A stretch of DNA of 64,000 bases from Dehalococcoidia bacterium (GCA_041649635.1 JBAZMV010000001.1:558001-622000), one strand, 5' to 3'. Counted from the stretch's first letter, positions 40,939-49,542 are shown. Notes: generated by a model from the sequence alone, not told the origin. Numbers and translations are program-made.

Positions 40939-41520
40939 ATGCCTGGCATCAATTACACAATCGTTAACCTGCGACAGAACACCCCCAAATGGCTGGAGTG
41001 GCGCAGCCAGGGCATAGGCGCGTCCGACGCCCCGGCTATCATGGGCGAAAACCCTTGGAAGAGCGCCGACTACCTGCTGAAAGAGAAATGCACCGGCAAA
41101 ACAAACGGCCTCAACGCCGCGATAATACGCGGCAACCAGCTTGAGCCGGAGGCGCGTAAATGCTACGAGCGCAGGTTCGGCAAACACGTCCCGGCCGCCT
41201 GCCTGCAAAGCATGAAACATGAGTGGATGCGCGCCAGCGTCGACGGTCTGACACCCGACGGAAGCACTGTCATCGAGATAAAGTGCGGCGAGAGCGTGTA
41301 CCGCAAGTCCGCGACCACCAGCCGGGTTCCCGATTATTACTTTGGGCAGCTTCAGCACATACTGGCCGTCACCGGCCTGCGCGAGATCGACTTCTGGTGC
41401 TACCTGCCCGATCTTCCAGAAGTTCACATCATCGTAGGACGCGACGACGGCTACATCAAACGACTGTTGGAAGCCGAGCATGCCTTCTGGCAGCGGGTGC
41501 TGAGCTATCGCAAGGGTTAG
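40939..41520 (+). CDS. YqaJ/lambda-exonuclease-like nuclease
   Basis: A protein of 193 residues from ATG 40939; an upstream TTG at 40912 would add nine. PD-(D/E)XK pattern of phage-type recombination exonucleases: RQNTPKWLEWRSQGIGASDAPAIMGENPWKSADYLLKEKC, RGNQLEPEARKCYERRFGKHV, RASVDGLTPDGSTVIEIKCG (D..ExK active site), and VPDYYFGQLQHILAVTGL. Such enzymes resect DNA 5'-3' and normally work with a RecT/Bet annealase, which is absent here. No other phage genes lie near, so it may be a domesticated or remnant gene. Confidence 0.87.
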   Translation: MPGINYTIVNLRQNTPKWLEWRSQGIGASDAPAIMGENPWKSADYLLKEKCTGKTNGLNAAIIRGNQLEPEARKCYERRFGKHVPAACLQSMKHEWMRASVDGLTPDGSTVIEIKCGESVYRKSATTSRVPDYYFGQLQHILAVTGLREIDFWCYLPDLPEVHIIVGRDDGYIKRLLEAEHAFWQRVLSYRKG

Positions 41521-41623
41521 GCGCCAAGATTGCCTTATCAAGTCAGGCAATAATTATTGTGGTAAACTAGAACCGCTTCTGTGGTTAATATTAAAAGCAC
41601 TAAATAGTATAGGGAACAGGACT

Positions 41624-42721
41624 GTGAAAAAAATGGACCCCGAAGTGAAATACTGTGTTACTGCTATCATAGACTTGGCCGGTTTTTCAAGCCACCTAGA
41701 AGTCGGCTACGCCGATATTAGAACCAACATCGGACAACAGGCTATTAGTAGACTGCACACACTTGTAGATTCTTTAAAATACCTTGAGACAGAGAAGAAA
41801 AGCTATAAAGATTACTACCCAGCATTTCAGTACTTTCGCGCTAATGATTCCATTATTCTTAACATAGACTTGCCCCAATTTTTAATGCCATCCATTGGAG
41901 ACTTTGTTAGAAATGGGATATCACCAAATGAGATTAATAAATTTTTTGATATAAATAGCTTTCATAACGACAGAGAGTTTGTGAAAAAATACAAAGCTCG
42001 AACAATTGAAGAAACTGCAAATCTCCGTAAATTCATCGGTATAATAGCTCGTTTACATTCATTCATTAATCGTACTGAGGCCGCAGCCTTCTTCCCAGGA
42101 GCAAAAACTATCGTCTCTTCGGGATACCGTAGAGAATTCTACGCGGAAGGGAAAGAAGATGTTCTGTCTGCAAACTTCGCTTTTTCTAACTCATACTTAG
42201 CAAACCGTTATCTACATGGGCCTAAGCTCTTTTTAGACAATAATATTTCAAAGATGCTTTGCACAAATCGATACGCCCAAAACATCGTGCGCTTTGCAGC
42301 TTTCTCAGGATACTCAAAAAGCTTTGATCCAATGATAGATTATAAAGACACGTTATATGAGAAAAGTATTCTTAGAAAAGGACAAGAAATCGAAGTTTCA
42401 CTACTGCGGAGGAATTTCATCTATAGAGAATTCAACTCTACTCCACTAGCTTACTTACAAATTGTTGATCACATTAACCCTTATTTAACAGGTCGAAGGA
42501 AATCTAGGGCATCTTCCCACTGGCTTAGCATTATTAATGCAATACGTAATGGGCCTGAGTTTAAATCAGAATCTGAGGATACCCTTAAATATTCATCCAT
42601 TTATTCTATACGAACTGATATCGAAAATGACGTAAGGATATTTCCAGAGATAGTAGAAACAGGGAAAAGCTCGGTCAACAAGGCCCTCAAAAAGAAATAT
42701 TATACAGACATCGCCATTTAA
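41624..42721 (+). CDS. Unrecognised A+T-rich orphan with cyclase-like N-terminus
   Basis: A protein of 365 residues, not recognised as a whole. It is visibly richer in A+T and in Asn/Lys/Ser/Tyr codons than its neighbours, which suggests transfer. Residues 11-25 (CVTAIIDLAGFSSHL) and 68-82 (FQYFRANDSIILNID) resemble the two metal-binding elements of class III nucleotidyl cyclases (D-x-x-GF and the later ND/GD-S turn), with D17 and D75 as candidates; an Asn/Ser helix-rich C-terminal part follows. No signal or membrane helix. The cyclase-like reading is a tentative inference. It stands alone; the neighbour upstream is the YqaJ-type nuclease. Confidence 0.6.
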   Translation: MKKMDPEVKYCVTAIIDLAGFSSHLEVGYADIRTNIGQQAISRLHTLVDSLKYLETEKKSYKDYYPAFQYFRANDSIILNIDLPQFLMPSIGDFVRNGISPNEINKFFDINSFHNDREFVKKYKARTIEETANLRKFIGIIARLHSFINRTEAAAFFPGAKTIVSSGYRREFYAEGKEDVLSANFAFSNSYLANRYLHGPKLFLDNNISKMLCTNRYAQNIVRFAAFSGYSKSFDPMIDYKDTLYEKSILRKGQEIEVSLLRRNFIYREFNSTPLAYLQIVDHINPYLTGRRKSRASSHWLSIINAIRNGPEFKSESEDTLKYSSIYSIRTDIENDVRIFPEIVETGKSSVNKALKKKYYTDIAI

Positions 42722-42852
42722 GTCCGGTATGAATAAGCTACACAACCGGTAAATGTAAGCTTAACCATTAGTAATTGAGATGATTCACTTCACCAAACGC
42801 ACACTTCCTCCCCCCATAGAAATATCCCAATCCACCCTCTATAATAATCACC

Positions 42853-43011
42853 ATGAAAACCCTGCTCAAACTGCCAATCAGCACAATCAAAGTGATATTA
42901 GCCCTGGCTGCGCTGCCCATCGGCGGCATTTTCATGCTCGCGGTGATTCTCCGTTACCAGGATTACAAAGCGTTGTTCTCAAAGAAAAAACGTGAGACGG
43001 CTGAAACATAG
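42853..43011 (+). CDS. Small single-pass membrane protein
   Basis: A protein of 52 residues (MKTLLKLPISTIKVILALAA..., then YQDYKALFSKKKRETAET) with one hydrophobic helix (about 12-34) and a basic C-terminus. It ends 12 bases before proS, whose GAAGGA ribosome site follows the stop, so the two may be co-transcribed. A weak ribosome site and small size keep confidence moderate; function unknown. Confidence 0.55.
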   Translation: MKTLLKLPISTIKVILALAALPIGGIFMLAVILRYQDYKALFSKKKRETAET

Positions 43012-43023
43012 AAGGACTATTTT

Positions 43024-44724
43024 ATGAAGGTATCGCAGCTTTTCGGCAAGACGCTCCGGCAGACGCCGGCGGAGGCGGAGAACCCCAGCCACCAGCTTCT
43101 GCTCAAGGCGGGCATGATACAGCAGCTCGCCTCGGGCGTGTACAGCTACATGCCGCTGTGCCTGCGCTCGATACAGAAAATCGAAGGCATCATCCGCGAG
43201 GAGCTCAATGCCATCGGCGCCCAGGAAGTACTCATGCCGGCGCTGCAGCCGCTGGAGATATGGGCCGAGAGCGGGCGCGACGCCGCCTTCGGGCAGAACC
43301 TCTTCACTCTCAAAGACCGCCGCGACCGCACGCTGGCGCTGGGCCCCACGCACGAAGAGATCATAACCATGCTGGTGCGCCAGAACGTGCAGAGCTACCG
43401 CGACCTGCCGCTGATCCTGTACCAGATACAGACCAAGTTCCGCGACGAGCCCCGTCCCCGCGGCGGGCTGTTGCGCGTGCGCGAGTTCGGCATGAAGGAC
43501 ATGTACAGCTTCCACACCGACGTCGAATCGCTGAACGAGATTTTTCCGAAGGTCGTCGAGGCCTATAAGAACATATACCGTCGCTGCGGATTGAGTTTCC
43601 TAATCGCCGAAGCCGACAGCGGCGCTATAGGCGGCAAGGAATCGAACGAGTTCATGGTAACCGCCGAGAGCGGCGAGGACACGATTATCACCTGTCCCAA
43701 GTGCGGCTACACGGCCAACGTGGAGAAGGCCGAGAGCGTCAAGCAGCGCAGCGACTCGGGCGACCCGAGGCCGATGGAAGAGGTAGCGACGCCGGGGCTT
43801 AAAACCATCGAAGAGGTCTCGGGGTTCCTGCGCGTCAAGCCGTCACAGATGCTCAAGGCCGTGTTCTACAACTGCGACGGCAAAGTCGTCATCGTATCGA
43901 TACGGGGCGACGTCGAGGTCAACGAGATCAAGCTAAAGAACGCCGCGGGATGCGCCGAGCTGCGCCTGGCCACGGACGAGGAAGTGGCGGCGGCGGGACT
44001 GGTGGCGGGCTATGCATCGCCGATAGGATTGAAGGGAATCAAGCGCATCGGAGACGTGTCGATAACGCTGGGAACAAACTTCGCGGCCGGGGCCAACAAA
44101 CCGGATAAGCATATAAAGAACGTCAACTACCCGCGCGACTTCGAAGTCGATACGGTCACCGACATAGGCAACGCCAAAGCCGGCGACGGCTGTCCCAAAT
44201 GCGGCACGACGCTGACGACGGTGAAAGGCATCGAGGTGGGACACGTCTTCAAACTCGGCACCAAGTTCACCGAGCGCTTCGGGGCCAACTTCCTCGATAA
44301 GGACGGCGTCTCGCGGCCGATAATAATGGGCACTTACGGCATAGGCGTGGGGCGTCTGCTGGCCTCCGCCATCGAGCAGAACAACGACGACAAGGGCATC
44401 ATCTGGCCAGTGGCCATCGCGCCTTACCACATCTACCTCTGCCCGCTGTCGATCGATAATGCCGAAGTGGTCAAAGCCGCCGACAATTTGTATAAAGGGT
44501 TGACCGACATCGGCATCGAAGTTCTGTACGACGACCGTACCGAATCGCCCGGAGTGAAACTGAACGATGCCGACCTGCTCGGCATGCCGATCCGGGTGGT
44601 GGTAAGCCCGCGCACGCTCAAGAACGCAAGCGTCGAAGTAAAGCAGCGCCGTGAGAAGTCCGCGACGATCCTACCGCTCGACGGAGTGGTAGAGAAGCTG
44701 CGCGCGATGCTATTCCCGCAATAA
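43024..44724 (+). CDS. proS: Prolyl-tRNA synthetase, bacterial type
   Basis: A protein of 566 residues. Class II motifs: SHQLLLKAGMIQQLASGVYSYMPL, TLALGPTHEEIITMLV, QTKFRDEPRPRGGLLRVREFGMKDMYSFH; then an inserted YbaK-like editing domain (about residues 225-385) including MLKAVFYNCDGKVVIVSIRGDVEVNEIKL, and the C-terminal anticodon-binding domain after MGTYGIGVGRLLASAIEQNND. It charges tRNA-Pro; a matching tRNA-Pro gene is at 6408. Confidence 0.97.
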   Translation: MKVSQLFGKTLRQTPAEAENPSHQLLLKAGMIQQLASGVYSYMPLCLRSIQKIEGIIREELNAIGAQEVLMPALQPLEIWAESGRDAAFGQNLFTLKDRRDRTLALGPTHEEIITMLVRQNVQSYRDLPLILYQIQTKFRDEPRPRGGLLRVREFGMKDMYSFHTDVESLNEIFPKVVEAYKNIYRRCGLSFLIAEADSGAIGGKESNEFMVTAESGEDTIITCPKCGYTANVEKAESVKQRSDSGDPRPMEEVATPGLKTIEEVSGFLRVKPSQMLKAVFYNCDGKVVIVSIRGDVEVNEIKLKNAAGCAELRLATDEEVAAAGLVAGYASPIGLKGIKRIGDVSITLGTNFAAGANKPDKHIKNVNYPRDFEVDTVTDIGNAKAGDGCPKCGTTLTTVKGIEVGHVFKLGTKFTERFGANFLDKDGVSRPIIMGTYGIGVGRLLASAIEQNNDDKGIIWPVAIAPYHIYLCPLSIDNAEVVKAADNLYKGLTDIGIEVLYDDRTESPGVKLNDADLLGMPIRVVVSPRTLKNASVEVKQRREKSATILPLDGVVEKLRAMLFPQ

Positions 44725-45135
44725 CCAGCCCGACGTCTCACACATTGTCATTGCGAGCGAAGCGAAGCAATCTCTTTCTATTTCGTATTGGGTCACAAAC
44801 GACTAGATTGCCACGTCATCCTTCCGCCTAATCTTATCGGGGAATCCTTCCATACAACTTTAATCATGGAAGGACTCGCAATGACAATCCAAAAGAATAT
44901 TTGCTTTTCTGGTCTTTCCAATACCAGATGTTTTCGTGAACTCTAGCCCCTCCCCTGCAAAGGGAGAGAGTAGCTACAGAAAGAGGTGCCCCGATTAATC
45001 GGGGCCGGGGGATATGGGGTGTCCCCTAATTTATTTACGTCCCCCAAAGTGTGGGGGACTACCAGGGGGTTCGGATATTGTTTCCCCCTTTCAAGGGGGA
45101 TAGCAGGGGGTATCGACAAAGCGGATTTAACCCAT
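44725..45135 (+). repeat. Repeat cluster between proS and nusA, including type A copy A5
   Basis: 44748-44774 inverted type D dyad (TCATTGCGAGCGAAGCGAAG); about 44850-44885 TCCTTCCATAC...ATCATGGAAGGA dyad; 44946-44972 degenerate type C; 44982-45075 type A copy A5 with stem 1 GCCCCGATTAATCGGGGC (perfect palindrome), stem 2 GGGG-TGT-CCCC, stem 3 CCCCCA-AAGTG-TGGGGG and tail CCAGGGGGTTCGG; then TTTCCCCCTTTCAAGGGGGATAGCAGGGGGT, another hairpin with a tail. No gene in this 594-base interval. Confidence 0.8.
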
Positions 45136-45185
45136 AATAGCCCCTCCCTCGATTGACCAAACTTGACACACTATATGAATTCATA

Positions 45186-45214
45186 TTGCATGAAGCTATA
45201 TTTTGTGATAAACT
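45186..45214 (+). promoter_or_regulatory. Promoter of the nusA operon
   Basis: TTGCAT (45186-45191), spacer of 17, extended -10 TG-A-TAAACT (45206-45214). Start of transcription near 45221, about 98 bases before nusA. Confidence 0.6.
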
Positions 45215-45277
45215 AGTATTTCGGCTGAGCTCGACCTGAACCCGACTTGAATAATGTCGATATAACGAGCTGGAAGG

Positions 45278-45306
45278 AAGTGGGTCTTGTTTCCCACTTT
45301 TTTCAT
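45278..45306 (+). terminator. Leader terminator/attenuator before nusA
   Basis: AAGTGGG-TCTTGTTT-CCCACTT followed by a run of T, then AGGAGGG of nusA. It lies between the promoter and the nusA start, so it must be read through or regulated. Comparable hairpins occur in leaders of rimP-nusA operons. Confidence 0.7.
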
Positions 45307-45318
45307 TAGGAGGGTGCT

Positions 45319-46971
45319 TTGGGTAAGACAAAAAGCGAATTCATGCTCGCAATAACCCAGCTCGCTGCAGAAAAAAACCTGCCCAAGGAAGTAGTGCTGG
45401 AGGCAATCGAGAATGCCCTGGCCTCTGCCTTCCGTAAGAACAACTTCTCACCCACACAAACCGTATCGGCTAAGATAAATCAGGAAACCGGTCAGGTAGC
45501 GGTCTTCGCTGCAAAGACGGTTGTAGAAAAGGTAGATGACCCTACCCGCGAGATATCGCTTGATGACGCGCGAAAGATAAACAAGTACGCACAGGTAGAC
45601 GAGGAGATAGTAGTCGAAGCCACCCCTCAGAACGCCGGGCGTATCGCCGCGCAGACCGCGAAACAGGTGGTGCTGCAGCGCCTGCGCGAGGCTGAGAGGG
45701 AAATCGTGTTCGAGGAATTCTCGGACCGCGAGAACGAGATAGTCACCGGCGTCGTACAGCGCGTCGAACCCAAGCAGATCACTCTCGACCTCGGCAGAAC
45801 GGAGGCCGTGCTTCCCTCCGCTGAACAGGTGCGCACGGAGCATTACCGCACCGGCCAGAGGGTTAAAGTTTACATCCTCGGAGTGCATCGGACCATGAAA
45901 GGTCCGCAAGTTGTGGTATCGCGAACCCACCGTAACCTGTTGCGCCGGCTTCTTGAACTAGAGGTGCCCGAGCTGCATCAGGGAGCGATCGAGCTAAAAG
46001 CTATAGCGCGGGAAGCCGGCCAGCGCAGCAAGATCGCCGTGTTCGCCCGGCAGGAAGGCATAGACCCCATAGGCTCCTGCGTCGGCCTGCGCGGTATCCG
46101 CATCCAGAACATCGTCAACGAATTGAACGGCGAAAAGATTGACGTAGTGCAATGGGATGCCGATACGTCCATCTTCATCGCCAACGCCCTGAGCCCGGCA
46201 CAGGTTGAAAATGTTAGTGTCAATGAAGAGGAAAAGGTCGCCATTGTTGTGGTCCCGGACAGGCAGCTTTCGCTGGCCATCGGCAGGGAGGGACAGAATG
46301 CGAGGCTCGCCGCCAAACTCACCGGATGGCGCATAGATATTAAAAGCACATCAATAGCCGAGGCGGAAAAGGCCGCGGTTGAGAAAGAGGCTCCTGGAGA
46401 AGCAGTAATCGAAACAGGAGAGAAACCGTCGGCGAAGAAGAAGGGCCGCGCGAAGAAATCCGCAGAGCCGAAGGCTATCGATAAGATAGAGGAGAAGGAA
46501 GCAGCGCCTGTAGAGAGCAAAGAAGAATTAGTAGATATCATCACCCTTGAGGAAGAGACGGAGCCGCTCGAGACTGAGGAGCCGGAGATCGAATACGAGG
46601 AAGTGGTAGAGGAAGAGGTTTTCTCCCCGGTTGGAGCGCAGAAGCCGCTTATACGCTTCGCAGAGGACATCCTTCCCGGCAGGGGCGTAAAGACGGAGAA
46701 AAAGGGAAGGAAGGGAAAGAAAATCCAGGCCAAAGAGGATGTGGTGAAGGCGGCGCCCAAGCCCAAGCCGCGCCGTGCTACGGACATTCCCATATACGAT
46801 GATGATTTCCACCTTGATTTGCATGCTAATTCTGAGGAAGAACAAAAAGAAGCAGAGGCTGCTGAGAATAATGCCGTAATTCTGGAAGACGATATCTTTG
46901 TTGAGAGCGCCAGTAAGGCCCGTAAAAAACCAAAGAAACAGGATAAGGTTAAAGCGCAAGATAGAAAATAG
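45319..46971 (+). CDS. nusA: Transcription termination/antitermination factor NusA with long charged tail
   Basis: A protein of 550 residues from TTG 45319 (AGGAGG upstream). N-terminal RNA-polymerase-binding domain (1-125), S1 domain (about 138-203), KH1 and KH2 (about 205-345, with PIGSCVGLRGIRIQNIVNELNGEKIDVVQW and LAIGREGQNARLAAKLTGWRIDI). Residues 350-550 form a low-complexity tail of Lys/Glu/Pro with acidic blocks (EEETEPLETEEPEIEYEEVVEEE), not part of the normal family. First gene of nusA-ylxR-infB-rbfA-truB; rimP, normally first, is absent. Confidence 0.95.
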   Translation: MGKTKSEFMLAITQLAAEKNLPKEVVLEAIENALASAFRKNNFSPTQTVSAKINQETGQVAVFAAKTVVEKVDDPTREISLDDARKINKYAQVDEEIVVEATPQNAGRIAAQTAKQVVLQRLREAEREIVFEEFSDRENEIVTGVVQRVEPKQITLDLGRTEAVLPSAEQVRTEHYRTGQRVKVYILGVHRTMKGPQVVVSRTHRNLLRRLLELEVPELHQGAIELKAIAREAGQRSKIAVFARQEGIDPIGSCVGLRGIRIQNIVNELNGEKIDVVQWDADTSIFIANALSPAQVENVSVNEEEKVAIVVVPDRQLSLAIGREGQNARLAAKLTGWRIDIKSTSIAEAEKAAVEKEAPGEAVIETGEKPSAKKKGRAKKSAEPKAIDKIEEKEAAPVESKEELVDIITLEEETEPLETEEPEIEYEEVVEEEVFSPVGAQKPLIRFAEDILPGRGVKTEKKGRKGKKIQAKEDVVKAAPKPKPRRATDIPIYDDDFHLDLHANSEEEQKEAEAAENNAVILEDDIFVESASKARKKPKKQDKVKAQDRK

Positions 46972-47026
46972 CTTTTAAGAGCGGGGGCCTTGACCGTATC
47001 CCGTAACGATATTCAGAGCGCTGTCC

Positions 47027-47320
47027 ATGGATGCTAAGAAACAAAATATACAGAGGAAAAACGTGCCGGAACGCACCTGTATAGGATGCCGCCAGGTAAA
47101 ACCGCAGAATGAAATGATCCGTTTAACAGGAAATGAAACCGACGGCGTCGCGATCGCTCCGTCGGGAAGGCGGCAGGGACGCAGCGCCTATCTCTGTAAA
47201 TCAAAAGATTGCTGGGAAAAAGGACTTAAAAAGGATCGCTTAGACCTGTCGCTGAGAATGAACATAAGTAAAGAAGCGAAAGCTGAGCTGTCCCGATTCG
47301 GAGAGACATTGTCTAGATAG
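47027..47320 (+). CDS. ylxR: YlxR-family RNA-binding protein
   Basis: A protein of 97 residues with the YlxR signature KNVPERTCIGCRQVKPQNEMIRL and GRRQGRSAYLCKSKDCWEKGLKKDRLD. The family binds RNA (and in some bacteria DNA), and is a standard member between nusA and infB. Confidence 0.93.
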   Translation: MDAKKQNIQRKNVPERTCIGCRQVKPQNEMIRLTGNETDGVAIAPSGRRQGRSAYLCKSKDCWEKGLKKDRLDLSLRMNISKEAKAELSRFGETLSR

Positions 47321-47329
47321 CGGGGTCGT

Positions 47330-49183
47330 ATGGCAACCAATAGAAATAGAAATAGAACAAGAAGGAGCACCGGTAAACGAGCTAGGACAACCGCACACGC
47401 GGAGCCCTCGCATTCCAAGGTCAAGGACGAGAAATCCGTAATCAAGCTTCCTGCGTCCATTACCGTTAAAAATCTATCCGAAATGATCGGCGTCAGCTCC
47501 ATCGATATAATAAAGAATCTCATGCGCAACGGCATAATGGCCAATATCAATCAGGTCATCGACTTCGACATGGCGGCGACTCTGGTAACCGGCTTCGGAT
47601 TCGATGTGGCGGCGGAGAAGCGTCCGTCATCGGCGACATCGACCAAGCGCAAACGCTCGCGACACTTCATGGAAGATGACCCCATCCTACTGAAACCGCG
47701 TCCTCCGGTGGTAACGATCATGGGACACGTTGATCACGGAAAAACCAAACTCCTCGACGCCGTGCGCAAGGCAAACGTAGCCGCGACCGAAGCCGGCGAG
47801 ATAACACAGCATATAGGCGCATACCAGGTAGAGGTGCATGGCCAGAAAATAACCTTCCTGGACACCCCGGGCCACGAGGCATTCACAACTATGCGAGCGC
47901 GCGGCGCCCAGGTCACGGATATTGCGGTCCTGGTCGTGGCGGCGGACGACGGAGTGATGCCGCAGACGATCGAGGCCATCGCCCACGCGCGCGCAGCCGA
48001 TGTGCCAATAGTAGTGGCAATCAACAAAATCGACAAGCCGGAAGCCAATCCGCAGCGCGTGCAGCAGCAACTGGCGGATCACGGCGTGGTCATTGAAGAG
48101 TGGGGCGGTAATGTGATATGCGTGCCCGTTTCGGCCAAGAAAAAAGAAGGCATCGACGTGCTTCTTGAGAATATTCTCATCGTAGCGGAGATGGAAGAGT
48201 TGAAGGCCAATCCCGACCGTCGCGCTGTGGGCGTGGTCATCGAGGCACAGCTGGACAAAAACAGGGGACCCGTGGCAACCGTGCTCATCGAAGCCGGGAC
48301 ATTGAAAGTGAGCGATCCCTTCGTTGTAGGCGATACCTGGGGCAAAGTGAAGGCCATTTTCAACGATAAAGGCAAACACCTCAGAAAAGCGGAGCCCTCG
48401 TGCCCGGCCGAGATACTTGGCATGGACAGCGTGCCTCAGGCGGGGGATATTCTCACCGTTACAAACACGGAAAAAGAGGCTCATACCCTGGCCATGAAGC
48501 GCCATGAACAGAAGAAGGCGGAGAGAAACGCAGCGAAGCAGATCAGCCTGAGCAACCTTTTCTCTCAGATGAGCGAAGGGGAAGTGAAAGAACTGAATAT
48601 TGTACTCAAAACGGACGTCCAAGGCAGCATCGACCCGATAAAGACCTCCCTGGAGCGCTTGAATACGGAAGCGGTGAAAGTCAACATACTCCATGCCGAC
48701 AGCGGCAGCATCACGGAAGGGGATGTCCTGCTGGCCCTTGCTTCCAAGGGAATCATCATCGGATTCAACGCGCACCCCGAGATGGGAGCAGTCAAGCTCG
48801 CCGACAGGGAAGGCGTGGATATGCGCTCATACGATATCATCTACCATATAGTGGATGACGTTGAGAAGGCGATGAAAGGCCTGCTGGAGCCCACTTACGT
48901 CGACGTGGTGGAGGGACGCGCCGAGGTGCGTGCCGTATTCACCACAAAGGCAGGGACCGTGGCCGGGACCTATATCATCGAAGGTAAGATCACGAGAGGC
49001 TCGATGGTCAGAGTTCTGCGCAAAGGCGCCAACATCTACAACTCCAGCGTCAGCAGCCTGAAACGGTTCAGGGACGACGTTAAAGAAGTCACAAGCGGAT
49101 TTGAATGCGGCATAGGAGTTGAAGGATTCACAGCATTTGAGCAGGGCGATATTATCGAGTCATATGTCAAGAAAGCCAAGTAA
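47330..49183 (+). CDS. infB: Translation initiation factor IF-2, short N-terminus
   Basis: A protein of 617 residues. Basic N-terminus (MATNRNRNRTRRSTGKRART), IF2 N-domain ASITVKNLSEMIGVSSIDIIKNLMRNGIMANINQVIDFDMA, GTPase with GHVDHGKT (132-139), DTPGHEAF, NKIDKPEAN, followed by the EF-Tu-like domains and the fMet-tRNA-binding C-terminus. The long N-terminal extension of E. coli IF-2 is missing, as in many other phyla. Confidence 0.97.
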   Translation: MATNRNRNRTRRSTGKRARTTAHAEPSHSKVKDEKSVIKLPASITVKNLSEMIGVSSIDIIKNLMRNGIMANINQVIDFDMAATLVTGFGFDVAAEKRPSSATSTKRKRSRHFMEDDPILLKPRPPVVTIMGHVDHGKTKLLDAVRKANVAATEAGEITQHIGAYQVEVHGQKITFLDTPGHEAFTTMRARGAQVTDIAVLVVAADDGVMPQTIEAIAHARAADVPIVVAINKIDKPEANPQRVQQQLADHGVVIEEWGGNVICVPVSAKKKEGIDVLLENILIVAEMEELKANPDRRAVGVVIEAQLDKNRGPVATVLIEAGTLKVSDPFVVGDTWGKVKAIFNDKGKHLRKAEPSCPAEILGMDSVPQAGDILTVTNTEKEAHTLAMKRHEQKKAERNAAKQISLSNLFSQMSEGEVKELNIVLKTDVQGSIDPIKTSLERLNTEAVKVNILHADSGSITEGDVLLALASKGIIIGFNAHPEMGAVKLADREGVDMRSYDIIYHIVDDVEKAMKGLLEPTYVDVVEGRAEVRAVFTTKAGTVAGTYIIEGKITRGSMVRVLRKGANIYNSSVSSLKRFRDDVKEVTSGFECGIGVEGFTAFEQGDIIESYVKKAK

Positions 49184-49542
49184 TGAGCAGACGCATCGAA
49201 CGCTTAAACACCCTTATACGGGAAGAGCTGAGCGACCTCATCCGTCAGGCCAAGGATCCGCGCCTGAGATGTCTTCTATCCATAACACACGTGGAAACGA
49301 CACCTGATCTGCAATTCGCCAAGGTTTATATCAGCATCATGGGCAGCGACGAAGAGAAGAAAAATGCCATGGACGGACTGAACTCGGCGGGCGGCTTCTT
49401 CTACCGCGAATTGAGAGGACGGCTGTCGCTGCGACATACCCCTCAGTTAATCTTCTACAAGGACGAATCCATCGAGCAAGGTGCTCGCATACTCGATTTA
49501 TTAGGAAATGTCAGCAAAGAAGAACACAGCGGCAACGATTAA
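49183..49542 (+). CDS. rbfA: Ribosome-binding factor A
   Basis: A protein of 119 residues: SRRIERLNTLIREELSDLIRQAKDPRLRCLLSITHVETTPDLQFAKVYISIMGSDEEKKNAMDGLNSAGGFFYRELRGRLSLRHTPQLIFYKDESIEQGARI. 16S maturation factor. Its ATG shares one base with the infB stop; its end overlaps truB by 35 bases. Confidence 0.96.
   Translation: MSRRIERLNTLIREELSDLIRQAKDPRLRCLLSITHVETTPDLQFAKVYISIMGSDEEKKNAMDGLNSAGGFFYRELRGRLSLRHTPQLIFYKDESIEQGARILDLLGNVSKEEHSGND

Noticed and set aside
40912..41568. Extended -10 boxes TGGTAAACT at 40922-40930 and 41560-41568 as promoters
   Set aside because: Both have TG-n-TAAACT but no acceptable -35 at 16-18 bases, so they are suggestive only.
47687..48775. 362-codon antisense ORF opposite infB
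   Set aside because: It is a shadow of infB; the translated sequence has no recognisable motif.
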